This document shows, piece by piece, positions 16,335 to 26,128 of a stretch of DNA of 64,000 bases. The notes under the pieces were generated by a model, which worked only from the letters and a program-made list of their open reading frames with translations, was not told the origin of the DNA and did not search any database. This DNA comes from Halotalea alkalilenta DSM 17697 (lineage in GTDB: Bacteria > Pseudomonadota > Gammaproteobacteria > Pseudomonadales > Halomonadaceae). Made by a program: the position numbers and the translations under genes. Where the stretch lies: positions 124,001 to 188,000 of the forward strand of contig NZ_JHYY01000013.1 in NCBI RefSeq assembly GCF_000621205.1, written 5' to 3'. The stretch's first letter is position 1, and each line of letters begins with the position of its first letter.

Positions 16335-17342
16335 ATGAAAGCGAGCCCCTGTGCAGATGAGCCCCGTGCCACAGCGCGCTACGAGATGATTCGCGATGCG
16401 CTGCGGGAGGCGATGCTGGATGGGCGCCTCGCGCCAGGACTCGTGCTGGTCGAGGCCCCCTTGGGGCAGCTGTTCGGCACCAGCAGGGTGCCGGTACGCC
16501 AGGCGCTGGCGCTGCTGCACGAAGAAGGTTTGATCCAGCGTTTCGATGGGCGCGGCTACCTAGTCAATCCGCAGCGAGTCGAGCTCGCACCGCTGCGCCT
16601 GCCGCTGTCGCGCAAACTGCTCGGCCTCGATCCCGCCGAAGAGTTGATCGACGTCAGGCCGCTCGGCGAACGGATCCTCGACGAGCTCGCCAAACAGGTC
16701 GGCAACGCCATCGCATTCGGCCATTACCGCATCGACGAACAGCGTGCCTGTGAATATCTGGGGGTCAGCCGCCACGTGATTCGCGAGACGCTGATGCGTC
16801 TGCACGACCGCGGCTTGGTGGAGAAAAGGCCTTATGCGCAATGGCTCGCAGGCCCCCTGACCGCCCAAGCGATCACCGAGGATTACGAATTGCGCGCGCT
16901 ACTCGAGCCGGAAGCCCTGCGCCAGGGTGCCGCCGAGCTGCCGCGCGAGACGCTGCTCGCGATGCTCGAACGCATTACCACCATTCAGCGCCGTGGCAAC
17001 GCGACCGGCTGGGAAGAGATCGAACGGCTGGAACAGGACCTTCACGTCATCTGTCTCGGCCGCCCGCGCAATCTGAAGATGTCGAAGCTGATCCGGCAGT
17101 GCCAGAACCCAATCAACATCGGCAGAATCTTCGTCGAAGTGCTCAATGCCGGTATCGACCCCAATACCCTGGTCGAGCACCGGCTAGTAATGGAGTCGCT
17201 GCTCCACGGCACAGTGGACTCGGCGGTGATCAACCTGCGCGATCACCTGCAACGCGCCCGCGAACGCACACTCAAGCGGATCAAGGTACTCTCGGTACTG
17301 CCCGACCCCGACCTGCCGCCTTACCTGGAGCGGCTCAGCTGA
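16335..17342 (+). CDS. GntR family regulator with two winged-helix domains and an FCD-like domain
   Basis: A 335-residue regulator. Residues about 15-78 form a GntR winged helix (YEMIRDALREAMLDGRLAPG ... GTSRVPVRQALALLHEEGLI). Residues about 112-170 form a second one (ILDELAKQVGNAIAFGHY ... YLGVSRHVIRETLMRLHDRGLVEK). Residues about 178-320 are an FCD-type all-helical effector domain. Normal FadR-type regulators are about 230 residues with one DNA-binding domain, so this is a tandem arrangement. It is divergent from the deacetylase-MFS-SDR-CobW operon and is its likely regulator. Confidence 0.85.
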   Translation: MKASPCADEPRATARYEMIRDALREAMLDGRLAPGLVLVEAPLGQLFGTSRVPVRQALALLHEEGLIQRFDGRGYLVNPQRVELAPLRLPLSRKLLGLDPAEELIDVRPLGERILDELAKQVGNAIAFGHYRIDEQRACEYLGVSRHVIRETLMRLHDRGLVEKRPYAQWLAGPLTAQAITEDYELRALLEPEALRQGAAELPRETLLAMLERITTIQRRGNATGWEEIERLEQDLHVICLGRPRNLKMSKLIRQCQNPINIGRIFVEVLNAGIDPNTLVEHRLVMESLLHGTVDSAVINLRDHLQRARERTLKRIKVLSVLPDPDLPPYLERLS

Positions 17343-17367
17343 GCCAACGGCCTGGGCCATCACTCGC

Positions 17368-17940
17368 TCATACATGCGCACAGGCCTCGATCAACAGCCG
17401 ATGCACCCGATCGTCGTTTCCAAGCTCGGGATGGAAGGCGCAGCCGATGGCATGCCCCTGGCGCACCAGCACCGGGTCGTCCCCGCGCCGGGCAAGTACC
17501 TCCACGCCCGCGCCGAGACGGGTGATCCTCGGTGCGCGAATGAACACCATCTCGAGCGGCCCGCCGGGCAGGCGAGTCTCGCTGCGCAGCACCTTCGAGT
17601 CGCGCTGGCGACCATAGGCGTTACGCGCCACCGTCACATCGAGCGCGCCAAGGCTCGGCTGGTGCGGTTCGACCTCGCGGGCGAGCAGGATCAACCCGGC
17701 GCAGGTTCCCAGCGCGGGCCTTGCGGCGACGAACTCGCCCAGCGCCTCGAACAGTCCGTCACGGGCGAGAAATCGCTGCATGGTGGTCGACTCGCCGCCG
17801 GGCAGTACGATGGCGTCGAGCCCTTCGAGGTCACGGGTACTACGCACCAGCGGCGCCTCGACACCGAGGCCTGTGAGCACGCGGCGGTGGGCATCGAAGG
17901 CGCCCTGGAGCGCGAGCACGCCGATGCGTCGCACGCTCAC
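17368..17940 (-). CDS. pdxT: pyridoxal 5'-phosphate synthase glutaminase subunit PdxT
   Basis: A 190-residue class-I glutaminase that supplies ammonia to PdxS in the DXP-independent vitamin B6 route. [10 protein letters not shown] forms the oxyanion region, [10 protein letters not shown] contains the nucleophilic Cys, and CAFHPEL gives the His-x-Glu of the triad. The start is a GTG at 17940 that overlaps the pdxS stop (GTGA); sequence upstream in frame is the pdxS end. It is the second gene of a pdxS-pdxT operon. Confidence 0.93.
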   Translation of the reverse strand: MSVRRIGVLALQGAFDAHRRVLTGLGVEAPLVRSTRDLEGLDAIVLPGGESTTMQRFLARDGLFEALGEFVAARPALGTCAGLILLAREVEPHQPSLGALDVTVARNAYGRQRDSKVLRSETRLPGGPLEMVFIRAPRITRLGAGVEVLARRGDDPVLVRQGHAIGCAFHPELGNDDRVHRLLIEACAHV

Positions 17941-18869
17941 CAGCCGCGTCCTTGGAACAGCTCGCGATCCTCGAGCGAACTTACCGCGAGGCCCTTCATC
18001 GCGCCGTCGCACTCCTCGCAGCAGGCGGCGACCACCTCAGGCTGATCGAAGTGGGTACAGGCGCGGACGATCGCCCGTGCGCGCTGCTCGGCCTCTTCTC
18101 GAGGGGCGAAGGTGCGCCCGTCGCTCATGAAGATGCCTGAGCCGACGAATACCGCCTCGGCGCCGAGGCTGCGCATCAGCGCGGCGTCCGCAGGGGTGGC
18201 GATGCCGCCGGCGGAGAAGTTCGGCACCGGCAGCCGGCCTTGGGCGGCGACTTGCTGAAGCAGCGAGAACGGCACCCGATGGTCGCGCGCGGCGACGTAG
18301 AGCTCGTCTTCGCGCATCCCGGCGAGGTTTCGGATCTCGGCCATGATCTGGCGCATGTGCTTGACCGCGTGCACCACGTCGCCGGTGCCGGCCTCGCCCT
18401 TGGTGCGGATCATCGCCGCGCCTTCGTTGATTCGCCGCAGCGCCTCGCCGAGATCGCGCGCACCGCAGACGAAGGGAATCTCGAAGCCGTGCTTGTCGAT
18501 GTGATGGACTTCGTCCGCCGGGGTCAGCACCTCGCTCTCGTCGATGAAATCGACCCCCAGGCTCGCCAGTACCTCGGCCTCGGCGAAGTGGCCGATGCGC
18601 GCTTTGGCCATCACCGGGATCGACACCGCCGCCATGATCGACTTGATCAGCCGCGGATTGGCCATTCGCGCCACCCCGCCCTCGGCGCGGATCTGCGCCG
18701 GCACCCGCTCCAGCGCCATCACCGCACAGGCACCAGCGGCTTCGGCGATCTCGGCCTGCTCGACGCTGCAGACGTCCATGATCACGCCGCCCTTAAGCAT
18801 CTCGGCGAGACCGACCTTGAGTCGCATGCGCTCGGCGCGCTGCTGGTTTTCGGCGGAAGTCGTAAACAT
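17937..18869 (-). CDS. pdxS: pyridoxal 5'-phosphate synthase lyase subunit PdxS
   Basis: A 310-residue TIM-barrel synthase that makes PLP from ribose 5-phosphate, glyceraldehyde 3-phosphate and ammonia, in a dodecamer with PdxT. Diagnostic strings are [47 protein letters not shown] (a catalytic Lys), [15 protein letters not shown] and [19 protein letters not shown] (with the second Lys). Length and order are canonical. It is divergent from pdxR, with a palindrome-containing region between them. Confidence 0.95.
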   Translation of the reverse strand: MFTTSAENQQRAERMRLKVGLAEMLKGGVIMDVCSVEQAEIAEAAGACAVMALERVPAQIRAEGGVARMANPRLIKSIMAAVSIPVMAKARIGHFAEAEVLASLGVDFIDESEVLTPADEVHHIDKHGFEIPFVCGARDLGEALRRINEGAAMIRTKGEAGTGDVVHAVKHMRQIMAEIRNLAGMREDELYVAARDHRVPFSLLQQVAAQGRLPVPNFSAGGIATPADAALMRSLGAEAVFVGSGIFMSDGRTFAPREEAEQRARAIVRACTHFDQPEVVAACCEECDGAMKGLAVSSLEDRELFQGRGW

Positions 18870-18988
18870 CTAATCGTTCTCCTCGGCGGCGATGGCAGGC
18901 ACACCGCACGAATGGCGGTGAATGCGACGATGGTGGCTGACGCCAGGCCGACGGGACAGGTACAGTGCCAGTACGATTCAACCGAACC

Positions 18989-19010
18989 GTACTGGTCGCT
19001 CGACCAGTAC
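18989..19010. promoter_or_regulatory. putative PdxR operator (22-bp palindrome)
   Basis: Perfect 10-nt arms GTACTGGTCG and CGACCAGTAC are separated by CT. A third half-site CCAGTAC lies at 18968-18974, so CCAGTAC or its complement occurs three times (18968, 18989, 19004) between pdxS and pdxR. MocR-type PdxR proteins bind repeats in this position and respond to PLP; the assignment here is by position. Confidence 0.65.
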
Positions 19011-19032
19011 ACTCGCCATGGGGAACGCTGCG

Positions 19033-20445
19033 ATGACTTCGACCCATCGAGGAGAGCCGGGCCAGACGCTGGTGGCCCGGGTAATGGCCCAAGTCCGCGA
19101 GCGTATCGAAGGCAGGAGCCTCAGCGCCGGCAGCCGGCTGCCGTCGATCCGGGCACAGTCCGAGTCGCTCGGGGTGTCGAAGTCGACCGTGGTCGAGGCC
19201 TACGAACGGCTGGTCGCCGAGGGGCTGATCGAAGCGCGGCGCGGCTCAGGGTTCTATGTCGGCGAACAGCTGCCACCGCTACGCCTGAGCGAGGTGGGGC
19301 CCAGGCTCGACCGCGAGATCGACCCGGTATGGGTGACGCGTCAATCGCTCGAGGCCGGTGCCGACATGCTCAAGCCGGGCTGCGGCTGGCTACCCGAGGA
19401 GTGGATGCCCGAGCGTGAGATCCGCCGCGCACTGCGCGCGCTGTCGCGTCAGGCGCTGGCGCCGCTGACCGCCTACGGCACGCCGCAGGGCTCGCCCTCG
19501 CTGCGCCAGCTGCTCTCCCACCGGATCAGCGAACGCGGGGTGATCGCCCCGCCCGAACGGCTGATGCTGACCGAATCCGGCACCCAAGCGGTGGATTTGC
19601 TCTGTCGTTTCCTGCTCGAGCCAGGCGACACCGTAGTGGTCGACGATCCCTGCTACTTCAGCTTCCAGGCAATGCTGCGCGCCCACCGCGCCCAGGTCGT
19701 CAGCGTGCCCTACACCCCCCAAGGGCCGGATCTGGCCGCGTTCGAGCGTTGCCTGGTCGAGCACCGCCCGAAGCTCTACATCACCAACGCCGCCCTGCAC
19801 AACCCGACCGGCGCATCGATCTCGTTCGACGTAGCGCACCGACTGCTGCGCCTCGCCGAGCGTTTCGAGCTCAAGATCATCGAGGACGACGTCTTCGCCG
19901 ACTTCGAGTCTCGCCCCTCTCCCCGGCTCGCCGCGCTCGATGGCCTCGAGCGGGTGATCCACACCGGCAGCTTCTCGAAGACCCTCTCCGCCTCGGTGCG
20001 GGTCGGCTACATCGCCGCGCGCGGGGAATGGATCGAGGGGCTGGTCGATTTGAAGCTCGCCACCGCGTTCGAGTCTGGGCACTTCTCCGCCGAGCTGCTG
20101 CACACCCTGCTCAGCAACGGCGCCTATCGCAAGCACATGGAAGGGCTGCGCAAGCGGCTTTCGGACTCGATGGGCACAACGCTCGAGCGGCTGCGCCGGC
20201 TCGGTATCGAACCATGGCTCGAGCCACGCGGTGGAATGTTCGTCTGGTGCCGGCTGCCGGAGGGTCTCGACGCTGGACGACTGGCCCAGCGAGCATTGCA
20301 GCAGCGGGTAGTGCTGGCACCGGGCAACGTCTTCAGTCTGTCGCAGAGCGCCGGGCGCTTCCTGCGCTTCAATGTCGCCCAGTCGCAGTCGCCGAAGATC
20401 TATCAGGCGCTGGAGGAAGCGATGGAGGCGCAGCGCCGCGTCTAG
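19033..20445 (+). CDS. pdxR: MocR-type PLP-dependent regulator PdxR
   Basis: A 470-residue GntR winged helix (residues about 10-80: RVMAQVRERIEGRSLSAGSRLPSIRAQSESLGVSKSTVVEAYERL) fused to a fold-type I aminotransferase-like domain. TNAALHNPTGASIS, IIEDDVFADF and the PLP-lysine region HTGSFSKTLSASVRVGY are visible. PdxR senses PLP and controls pdxST, which is divergent here. GGGGA lies 8 nt before the ATG at 19033; an ATG at 19018 is an alternative, and in-frame sequence further upstream covers the operator. Confidence 0.88.
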   Translation: MTSTHRGEPGQTLVARVMAQVRERIEGRSLSAGSRLPSIRAQSESLGVSKSTVVEAYERLVAEGLIEARRGSGFYVGEQLPPLRLSEVGPRLDREIDPVWVTRQSLEAGADMLKPGCGWLPEEWMPEREIRRALRALSRQALAPLTAYGTPQGSPSLRQLLSHRISERGVIAPPERLMLTESGTQAVDLLCRFLLEPGDTVVVDDPCYFSFQAMLRAHRAQVVSVPYTPQGPDLAAFERCLVEHRPKLYITNAALHNPTGASISFDVAHRLLRLAERFELKIIEDDVFADFESRPSPRLAALDGLERVIHTGSFSKTLSASVRVGYIAARGEWIEGLVDLKLATAFESGHFSAELLHTLLSNGAYRKHMEGLRKRLSDSMGTTLERLRRLGIEPWLEPRGGMFVWCRLPEGLDAGRLAQRALQQRVVLAPGNVFSLSQSAGRFLRFNVAQSQSPKIYQALEEAMEAQRRV

Positions 20446-20452
20446 CAGGTGC

Positions 20453-20839
20453 TCAGCCACCGAACGGCGCGAAGCCGAGCCTCACCAGCAGGAGCCCGCC
20501 CCACACCAGGGCGGCGAACAGCGCGCTGATCAGTACTGCGGCGGAGCCGAGATCCTTGGCCCTGCCGGAAAGCTCGTGGTACTCGCTGCCGACGCGATCG
20601 ACCACGGCTTCGATCGCTGAGTTGAGCAACTCGACGATCAGCACCAGCAGCGCGCTGCCGACCAGCAGCAGCCAGTCGGTGAACGAGCGGGCGAGCCAGA
20701 AGGTGGCGGGGAACAGCACCACCAGCAGCACCACCTCGAGCCGAAATGCCTCCTCGAAACGCCAGCCGGAGCGCAGGCCGTACCAGGAGTAGCGAGTCGA
20801 ATGAAGAAGTCGAGTGAAGCCGGTGTTAGCTGATTTCAT
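20453..20839 (-). CDS. dgkA: diacylglycerol kinase DgkA
   Basis: A 128-residue small integral-membrane kinase that phosphorylates diacylglycerol released during membrane-derived glucan synthesis. Three hydrophobic segments and the signature VELLNSAIEAVVDRVGSEYHELSGRAKDLGSAAV (Glu/Asp residues of the active site) are clear. The ATG at 20839 gives family length; an in-frame ATG at 20860 and codons to 20923 are less likely. It converges on pdxR with 7 bp between stops. Confidence 0.92.
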   Translation of the reverse strand: MKSANTGFTRLLHSTRYSWYGLRSGWRFEEAFRLEVVLLVVLFPATFWLARSFTDWLLLVGSALLVLIVELLNSAIEAVVDRVGSEYHELSGRAKDLGSAAVLISALFAALVWGGLLLVRLGFAPFGG

Positions 20840-21059
20840 CCGCGCGATGACCCGTTGCATGAATTGATGAGCGAAACGAACGCCGCGCGCACCTTCGGCC
20901 TTGGTCCTAATGCCCGATGGCAAGCGTCGCGAATTTCCGACACCTTGGAATTCCTAGAGGGTGGGATGCCAGAGGGCCCAAGGCCCCACGCAGGCGTCCC
21001 GCATACCAGTCAAAAAGCTTACCAGACATCATTCCACGTCGCGCTACCAGGAGATTTAC

Positions 21060-22052
21060 ATGCCCCTTGCCCAGACGCACTTTCGCGCCTTGCTCGTCGA
21101 TGAAACCGCCCCGCGCGTGCGTGTCGAGCAGCTACCGGCCCAGCGACTGCCCGATGCCCCGGTGGTCCTCGCGGTGGAGTACTCGGCGCTCAACTACAAA
21201 GACGCCCTCGCGGTCAGCGGCCGCGGCAAGATAGTGCGCCGGTATCCGATGGTGCCGGGTATCGATGCGGCCGGCCGGGTGATCGAATCGACCGATCCGC
21301 GCTATCCCGAGGGAAGCCAGGTAGTGGCGACCGGCTGGGGCATCGGCGAGCGCCATTGGGGCGGCTATGCCGAGCGCATGGCCGTCGATCCCGACTGGCT
21401 GGTACCGCTGCCCGAGGGGCTCGATGCACGCCGCGCGATGCTGCTCGGCACCGCCGGGCTGACTGCGATGCTCGCGCTGCTCAAGCTTGAGCGCGCCGGG
21501 ATCGCCGCCGACCAGGGAGCGGTGCTGGTCAGCGGCGCCAGCGGCGGGGTCGGCGCCTGGGCGATCGCCCTGCTCGCAGACGCAGGCTACGAGGTCCATG
21601 CGCTCAGCGGCAAACCCGAGCAGCAGGAGTGGCTGCGCGCGCTCGGCGCCACAGAGGTGCTGCCCCGTGAAGGATTCGCCGATGACGTACGCCCGCTCGG
21701 ATCAGCGCGCTGGGCCGCGGCGGTGGACAACGCCGGTGGCGGGATTCTCAGCGCCATCCTGCCGCAGATCCGCCCCGAGGGTGCGGTCGCGTCGATCGGA
21801 CTCGCCGCGGGCATGGAACTCGCCACCACCGTGGCCCCCTTCATCCTGCGCGGCGTATCACTGCTCGGGATCAATAGCGTCGAGACCCCGTACGCCCTGC
21901 GCCTCGAAGCCTGGGACAGGCTCGCCAGGCTGCCCGCCGCCCGCTTCGCTGAGATCGACGCGGGCACGCTGACGCTCGACCAGCTCGAGCAGGCATCGAA
22001 CCAGATGATCGAAGGCAAGCTGCATGGCCGCCGCTTGGTCGTCCCTGGCTGA
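21060..22052 (+). CDS. acuI: MDR-family acrylyl-CoA reductase-like oxidoreductase (AcuI/YhdH)
   Basis: A 330-residue zinc-independent medium-chain reductase. EYSALNYKDALAVSGRGKIVRRYPMVPGIDAAG is the typical N-terminus of the YhdH/AcuI group, and SGASGGVGAWAIAL is the NADPH-binding glycine motif. AcuI reduces acryloyl-CoA to propionyl-CoA, a detoxification step in DMSP and 3-hydroxypropionate metabolism. AGGAG lies just before the ATG at 21060; the frame is open further upstream without protein character. It stands alone; no DMSP genes are next to it, so a general enoyl-CoA detoxification role is likely. Confidence 0.85.
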   Translation: MPLAQTHFRALLVDETAPRVRVEQLPAQRLPDAPVVLAVEYSALNYKDALAVSGRGKIVRRYPMVPGIDAAGRVIESTDPRYPEGSQVVATGWGIGERHWGGYAERMAVDPDWLVPLPEGLDARRAMLLGTAGLTAMLALLKLERAGIAADQGAVLVSGASGGVGAWAIALLADAGYEVHALSGKPEQQEWLRALGATEVLPREGFADDVRPLGSARWAAAVDNAGGGILSAILPQIRPEGAVASIGLAAGMELATTVAPFILRGVSLLGINSVETPYALRLEAWDRLARLPAARFAEIDAGTLTLDQLEQASNQMIEGKLHGRRLVVPG

Positions 22053-22103
22053 TGAGCGCAGGCTGATCGCCACCGGCGCCTTAATCACACATTTTGTTTC
22101 GAT

Positions 22104-22132
22104 TTGAATCGAATTCCATAAATACCTATGAT
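22104..22132 (+). promoter_or_regulatory. sigma-70 promoter of proVWX with overlapping palindrome
   Basis: TTGAAT (22104-22109), a 17-bp spacer and TATGAT (22127-22132) form a strong sigma-70 match in an AT-rich stretch, about 125 bp before proV. The -35 box lies inside a perfect palindrome, TTCGATT-TG-AATCGAA (22098-22113), so a repressor could cover it. Confidence 0.65.
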
Positions 22133-22256
22133 GGATCGCTCGTTTCGAAATCCAAGAATCGATGACAACCCCTTGAGCGAGAAAGAAATTCCGTCACCCG
22201 AGCCGCGCTGTCGTGCCTCGAGGGGATGACGCATCGATCCAGCAAGGCAATCTGTC

Positions 22257-23536
22257 ATGAGCGACGATCCGCAATCGCAAGACGGGGTCAGGATCAGGGT
22301 GCGCAAGCTGAGCAAGGTGTTCGGCAAGCATCCCGACCGCGCCCTGGCGCTGCGCGACCAGGGCCTCGATCGCGCCGCGATCCTCGAGCGCACCGGCGAT
22401 ACCCTTGGCCTGTCCAACATCGATTTCGAGGTCAGAAGCGGCGAGCTGCTGGTGATCATGGGGCTCTCCGGCTCGGGCAAATCGACCCTGATCCGCTGCC
22501 TCAACCGCTTGATCGAACCAAGCGAAGGCGAGATCTCGATCGAGGGCGACGAGATCACCCGGATGGACGCCAAGCGCCTGCGCGAGTGCAGGCGTCGCCA
22601 TTTCTCGATGGTATTCCAGCATTTCGCCCTGTTCCCCCACCGCAGCGTGCTGGCCAACGCCGAGTACGCCCTCGAGATTCGGGGCATGCCCAAAGCCCAG
22701 CGCCAGGAGAAGGCGCTCGACGCGCTCAGACGGGTCGGCCTCGAGGAGTGGAAGGACGCCTACCCGCGCCAGCTCTCCGGCGGCATGCAGCAGCGCGTCG
22801 GCCTCGCCCGGGCGCTGGCCAGCGACTCGAGCGTGATGCTGATGGACGAGGCGTTCTCCGCCCTCGACCCGCTGATCCGCCGCGACATGCAGCAGGAGCT
22901 AGTCGGACTGCAGCGCGAGCTCGACAAGACCATCGTGTTCATTACCCATGACCTCGATGAGGCGCTCAACATCGGCGATCGGATCATCCTGCTCAAGGAT
23001 GGCGAGATCGTGCAGGTCGGCACGCCCGAAGAGATCCTCACCCGTCCCGCCAACGCCTACGTCGAGCGCTTCGTCGAAGGGGTCGACATGAGCCGAGTGC
23101 TGACCGCTCAGGCGGCGATGCGACGCCCCGTGGCCCCGGTCACCCTCGACGACACGCCGGGCGAAGCGCTCGCGCGGATGGACGAGGGCGGTGTCGATAC
23201 CCTCTACGTGGTCGACGATGAGCGACGGCTCGCCGGCATCCTCGAGCGAGGCGCTGTGGTCCGCGCCTGCGCCGGTGAGGCACCATCGCTGGCGACTTTG
23301 ATCGAGCGCGAGGTACCGCGCGTGCTGCCCGAAGAACCGCTCCATCACCTCTTCCCGATGTTCAACAAACGCAGCTACCCGATCGCCGTGGTCGATGGCG
23401 AGGGCCGGCTTCGCGGTGTTGTGGTGCGCGGCGCGGTACTGGCCCAGCTCGCCGAGGTCGGCCGTGAAGCACCTTCCCCCGAGCCGGTGCCCAGCCTGGC
23501 ACCGCTCGACGGCCCCTCGGCCACAGGAGTCTCATC

Positions 23537-23540
<4 letters not shown>
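22257..23540 (+). CDS. proV: glycine betaine/proline ABC transporter ATP-binding protein ProV-like
   Basis: A 427-residue ATPase of the osmoprotectant importer. Walker A GLSGSGKS, signature LSGGMQQR, Walker B VMLMDEAFSALD and switch His ITHD are present; the N-terminal extension before Walker A (KHPDRALALRDQGLDRAAILERTGDTLGL) is the ProV/OpuAA signature. Residues about 280-410 resemble a pair of CBS domains, which gate transport by ionic strength. The gene ends overlapping proW (ATGA) and is preceded by a strong promoter at 22104-22132. Confidence 0.92.
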
Positions 23541-24376
<836 letters not shown>

Positions 24377-24414
24377 AGCCGCGCAATCACAACCAAGAGC
24401 AAGGAGCGAAGACA

Positions 24415-25272
24415 ATGCAACTGACCAAGACGCTAGGAACATCGCTGATCGGCGCGCTCAGCGGCCAGGCACTGGCTCAGGACAAGGGCACGGTGAACAT
24501 CGCCTACGTCGAATGGGCCGACAACATCGCTTCATCCAACGTGCTCAGGGTGGTACTGGAGCAGCAAGGCTACCAGGTCGAGACCACCTCGCTCTCGGCG
24601 GCGGCGATGTGGCAGGCGGTAGCGTTCGGAGACGCCGACATGATGACCGCTTGGCTGCCGACCACCCACGCGCAGTACTACAGCCAGCTCGAGGACCAGG
24701 TCGAGAACCTGGGTCCGAACTTCGAAGGTACCCGCCTGGGGCTCGTGGTGCCGAGCTACGTCGAGGAGGTGAACTCGATCGAAGACCTTGCCAGCCACGC
24801 CGACGAGTTCGAAGACACCATCACCGGCATCGATCCAGGCGCCGGGATCATGAGCATCACCGAGCAGGCGATGGAGGCCTACGGACTCGATGACCTGCAG
24901 CTCACCACCGGCAGCGACGCGACCATGACCGCCGCGCTCGGCAGTGCGATCGCCAATCAGCAGCCGATCGTGGTCACCGGCTGGACCCCGCACTGGATGT
25001 TCTCGCGCTGGGATCTCAAGTACCTCGAGGACCCGCAGAACGCCTTCGGCGAAGCCGAGCAGATCGACACCGTGGTGCGCGAGGGCCTCGAGGACGACGA
25101 TCCCGAAGCCTACTGCATCTTCGACAACTTCAGCTGGAGCCCGGATGAGATGGGCGCAATGATGCTGCTCAACGAGCAGCAGGGCAGCGATCCCTATGAA
25201 AACGCCAAGCAGTGGGTCGCCGATCACCAGGCACTGGTCGACAGCTGGACCGAAGGCTGCCACCAGGGCTGA
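24415..25272 (+). CDS. proX: glycine betaine/proline ABC transporter substrate-binding protein ProX-like
   Basis: A 285-residue receptor. The mature start KGTVNIAYVEWADNIASSNVLRVVLEQQGY and TGWTPHWMFSRWDLKYLEDP (Trp/Phe residues for the cation-pi box) identify a betaine-binding ProX/OpuAC protein. AGGAG with 8-nt spacing supports the ATG at 24415; an upstream ATG at 24373 overlaps the proW stop and would add 14 hydrophilic residues. The signal peptide is unusually short: MQLTK, about ten hydrophobic residues (TLGTSLIGAL), then SGQALAQ. It looks as if part of the hydrophobic core is missing. A strong terminator follows. Confidence 0.9.
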   Translation: MQLTKTLGTSLIGALSGQALAQDKGTVNIAYVEWADNIASSNVLRVVLEQQGYQVETTSLSAAAMWQAVAFGDADMMTAWLPTTHAQYYSQLEDQVENLGPNFEGTRLGLVVPSYVEEVNSIEDLASHADEFEDTITGIDPGAGIMSITEQAMEAYGLDDLQLTTGSDATMTAALGSAIANQQPIVVTGWTPHWMFSRWDLKYLEDPQNAFGEAEQIDTVVREGLEDDDPEAYCIFDNFSWSPDEMGAMMLLNEQQGSDPYENAKQWVADHQALVDSWTEGCHQG

Positions 25273-25307
25273 GCTGCCCTGGCCCTCGACCATCGAGGTT
25301 TGCTCCG

Positions 25308-25337
25308 ACACCCCCGGGCCGTAAGGCCCGGGGTGTT
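25308..25337 (+). terminator. intrinsic terminator of proVWX
   Basis: ACACCCCCGGGCC and GGCCCGGGGTGT pair around a GTAA loop with one bulged C, followed by TTTCG. It lies 35 bp after the proX stop. Confidence 0.8.
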
Positions 25338-25387
25338 TCGTCCAGGCGCGCCGGACGCCAAGCGGCGGAAAGCCTAAGCTACGACGG

Positions 25388-26056
25388 CTAACCACCTGCC
25401 TCGGGCTTCCGGCGTTGCCGCCGCTTCGCTGGAAGCTCATGTGCCTGGACGTAAGCGGTCAAGAGCAGGATCAGCTGTGCTTCGAGGCAGGCCTCGAACC
25501 CGGCCGGGGCAAGCCCTTCGAGCACGGTCCGCACCGGCCCGACGAGGGCGTCCAGCGCGATCACGGCCGCCACGGCGGGATCGTCGAAGTGGGCATCGGG
25601 GGCGCTCGCCAGCATCGCCGTGATCGCCTCCACGAGGCGCGCATGCGCTCGAGCGGCCAGCTCGGCGCCGCGGCGCTCCCCCGCGACCGCATAGAGCGCC
25701 TTGGATTCCTCGGGATCGCGCAGCTTGGCAGTGAGAAAGGCGGTGACCAGGGCCGCGGCCATCTCGGCAGCCGGCTTGCCCCAATGTTCGCGGCAAACCC
25801 GGCAGACGGTGCCAACGGTGTCGTCCAGGTGCTTGTTCAGCACTGCGACGAGCAGCGCGTCGCGGTTTGGATAGTACTGATAGAGGCTACCGACCGACAT
25901 GCCCGCGCGCTTGGCGACGCGCGTCGTCGTGCAGCGGCTCAGACCCTCCCGGATCAAAACCTGAACGGTGGCGACATGCAGCGCTTCGACGGTGGCTGTG
26001 GAACGGGCCTGAACCGGGGATTTCCGCGGCTCTAGCGCCGATGTGCTTGTGCTCAT
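25388..26056 (-). CDS. TetR family transcriptional regulator
   Basis: A 222-residue regulator. The N-terminal HTH is VQVLIREGLSRCTTTRVAKRAGMSVGSLYQYYPNRDALLVAVLNKH (residues about 30-75), followed by the all-helical ligand domain. The ATG at 26056 is used; a TTG at 26071 could add five residues. It is divergent from an aldo/keto reductase gene, whose promoter overlaps the start of this gene, so it most likely represses that reductase and itself. Confidence 0.88.
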   Translation of the reverse strand: MSTSTSALEPRKSPVQARSTATVEALHVATVQVLIREGLSRCTTTRVAKRAGMSVGSLYQYYPNRDALLVAVLNKHLDDTVGTVCRVCREHWGKPAAEMAAALVTAFLTAKLRDPEESKALYAVAGERRGAELAARAHARLVEAITAMLASAPDAHFDDPAVAAVIALDALVGPVRTVLEGLAPAGFEACLEAQLILLLTAYVQAHELPAKRRQRRKPEAGG

Positions 26057-26066
26057 GGAATGCGAA

Positions 26067-26095
26067 TTCAAGAACTGAGAGATCCTTCATATACT
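26067..26095 (+). promoter_or_regulatory. putative promoter of the aldo/keto reductase gene
   Basis: TTCAAG (26067-26072), a 17-bp spacer and TATACT (26090-26095) precede the reductase ATG by 33 bp. The -10 matches five of six consensus bases; the -35 is weak. The site lies just beyond the tetR start, so TetR binding here would control both genes. Confidence 0.45.
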
Positions 26096-26128
26096 GCCCT
26101 GGACGCAACTTGGCAAGGGGGAATCGAC

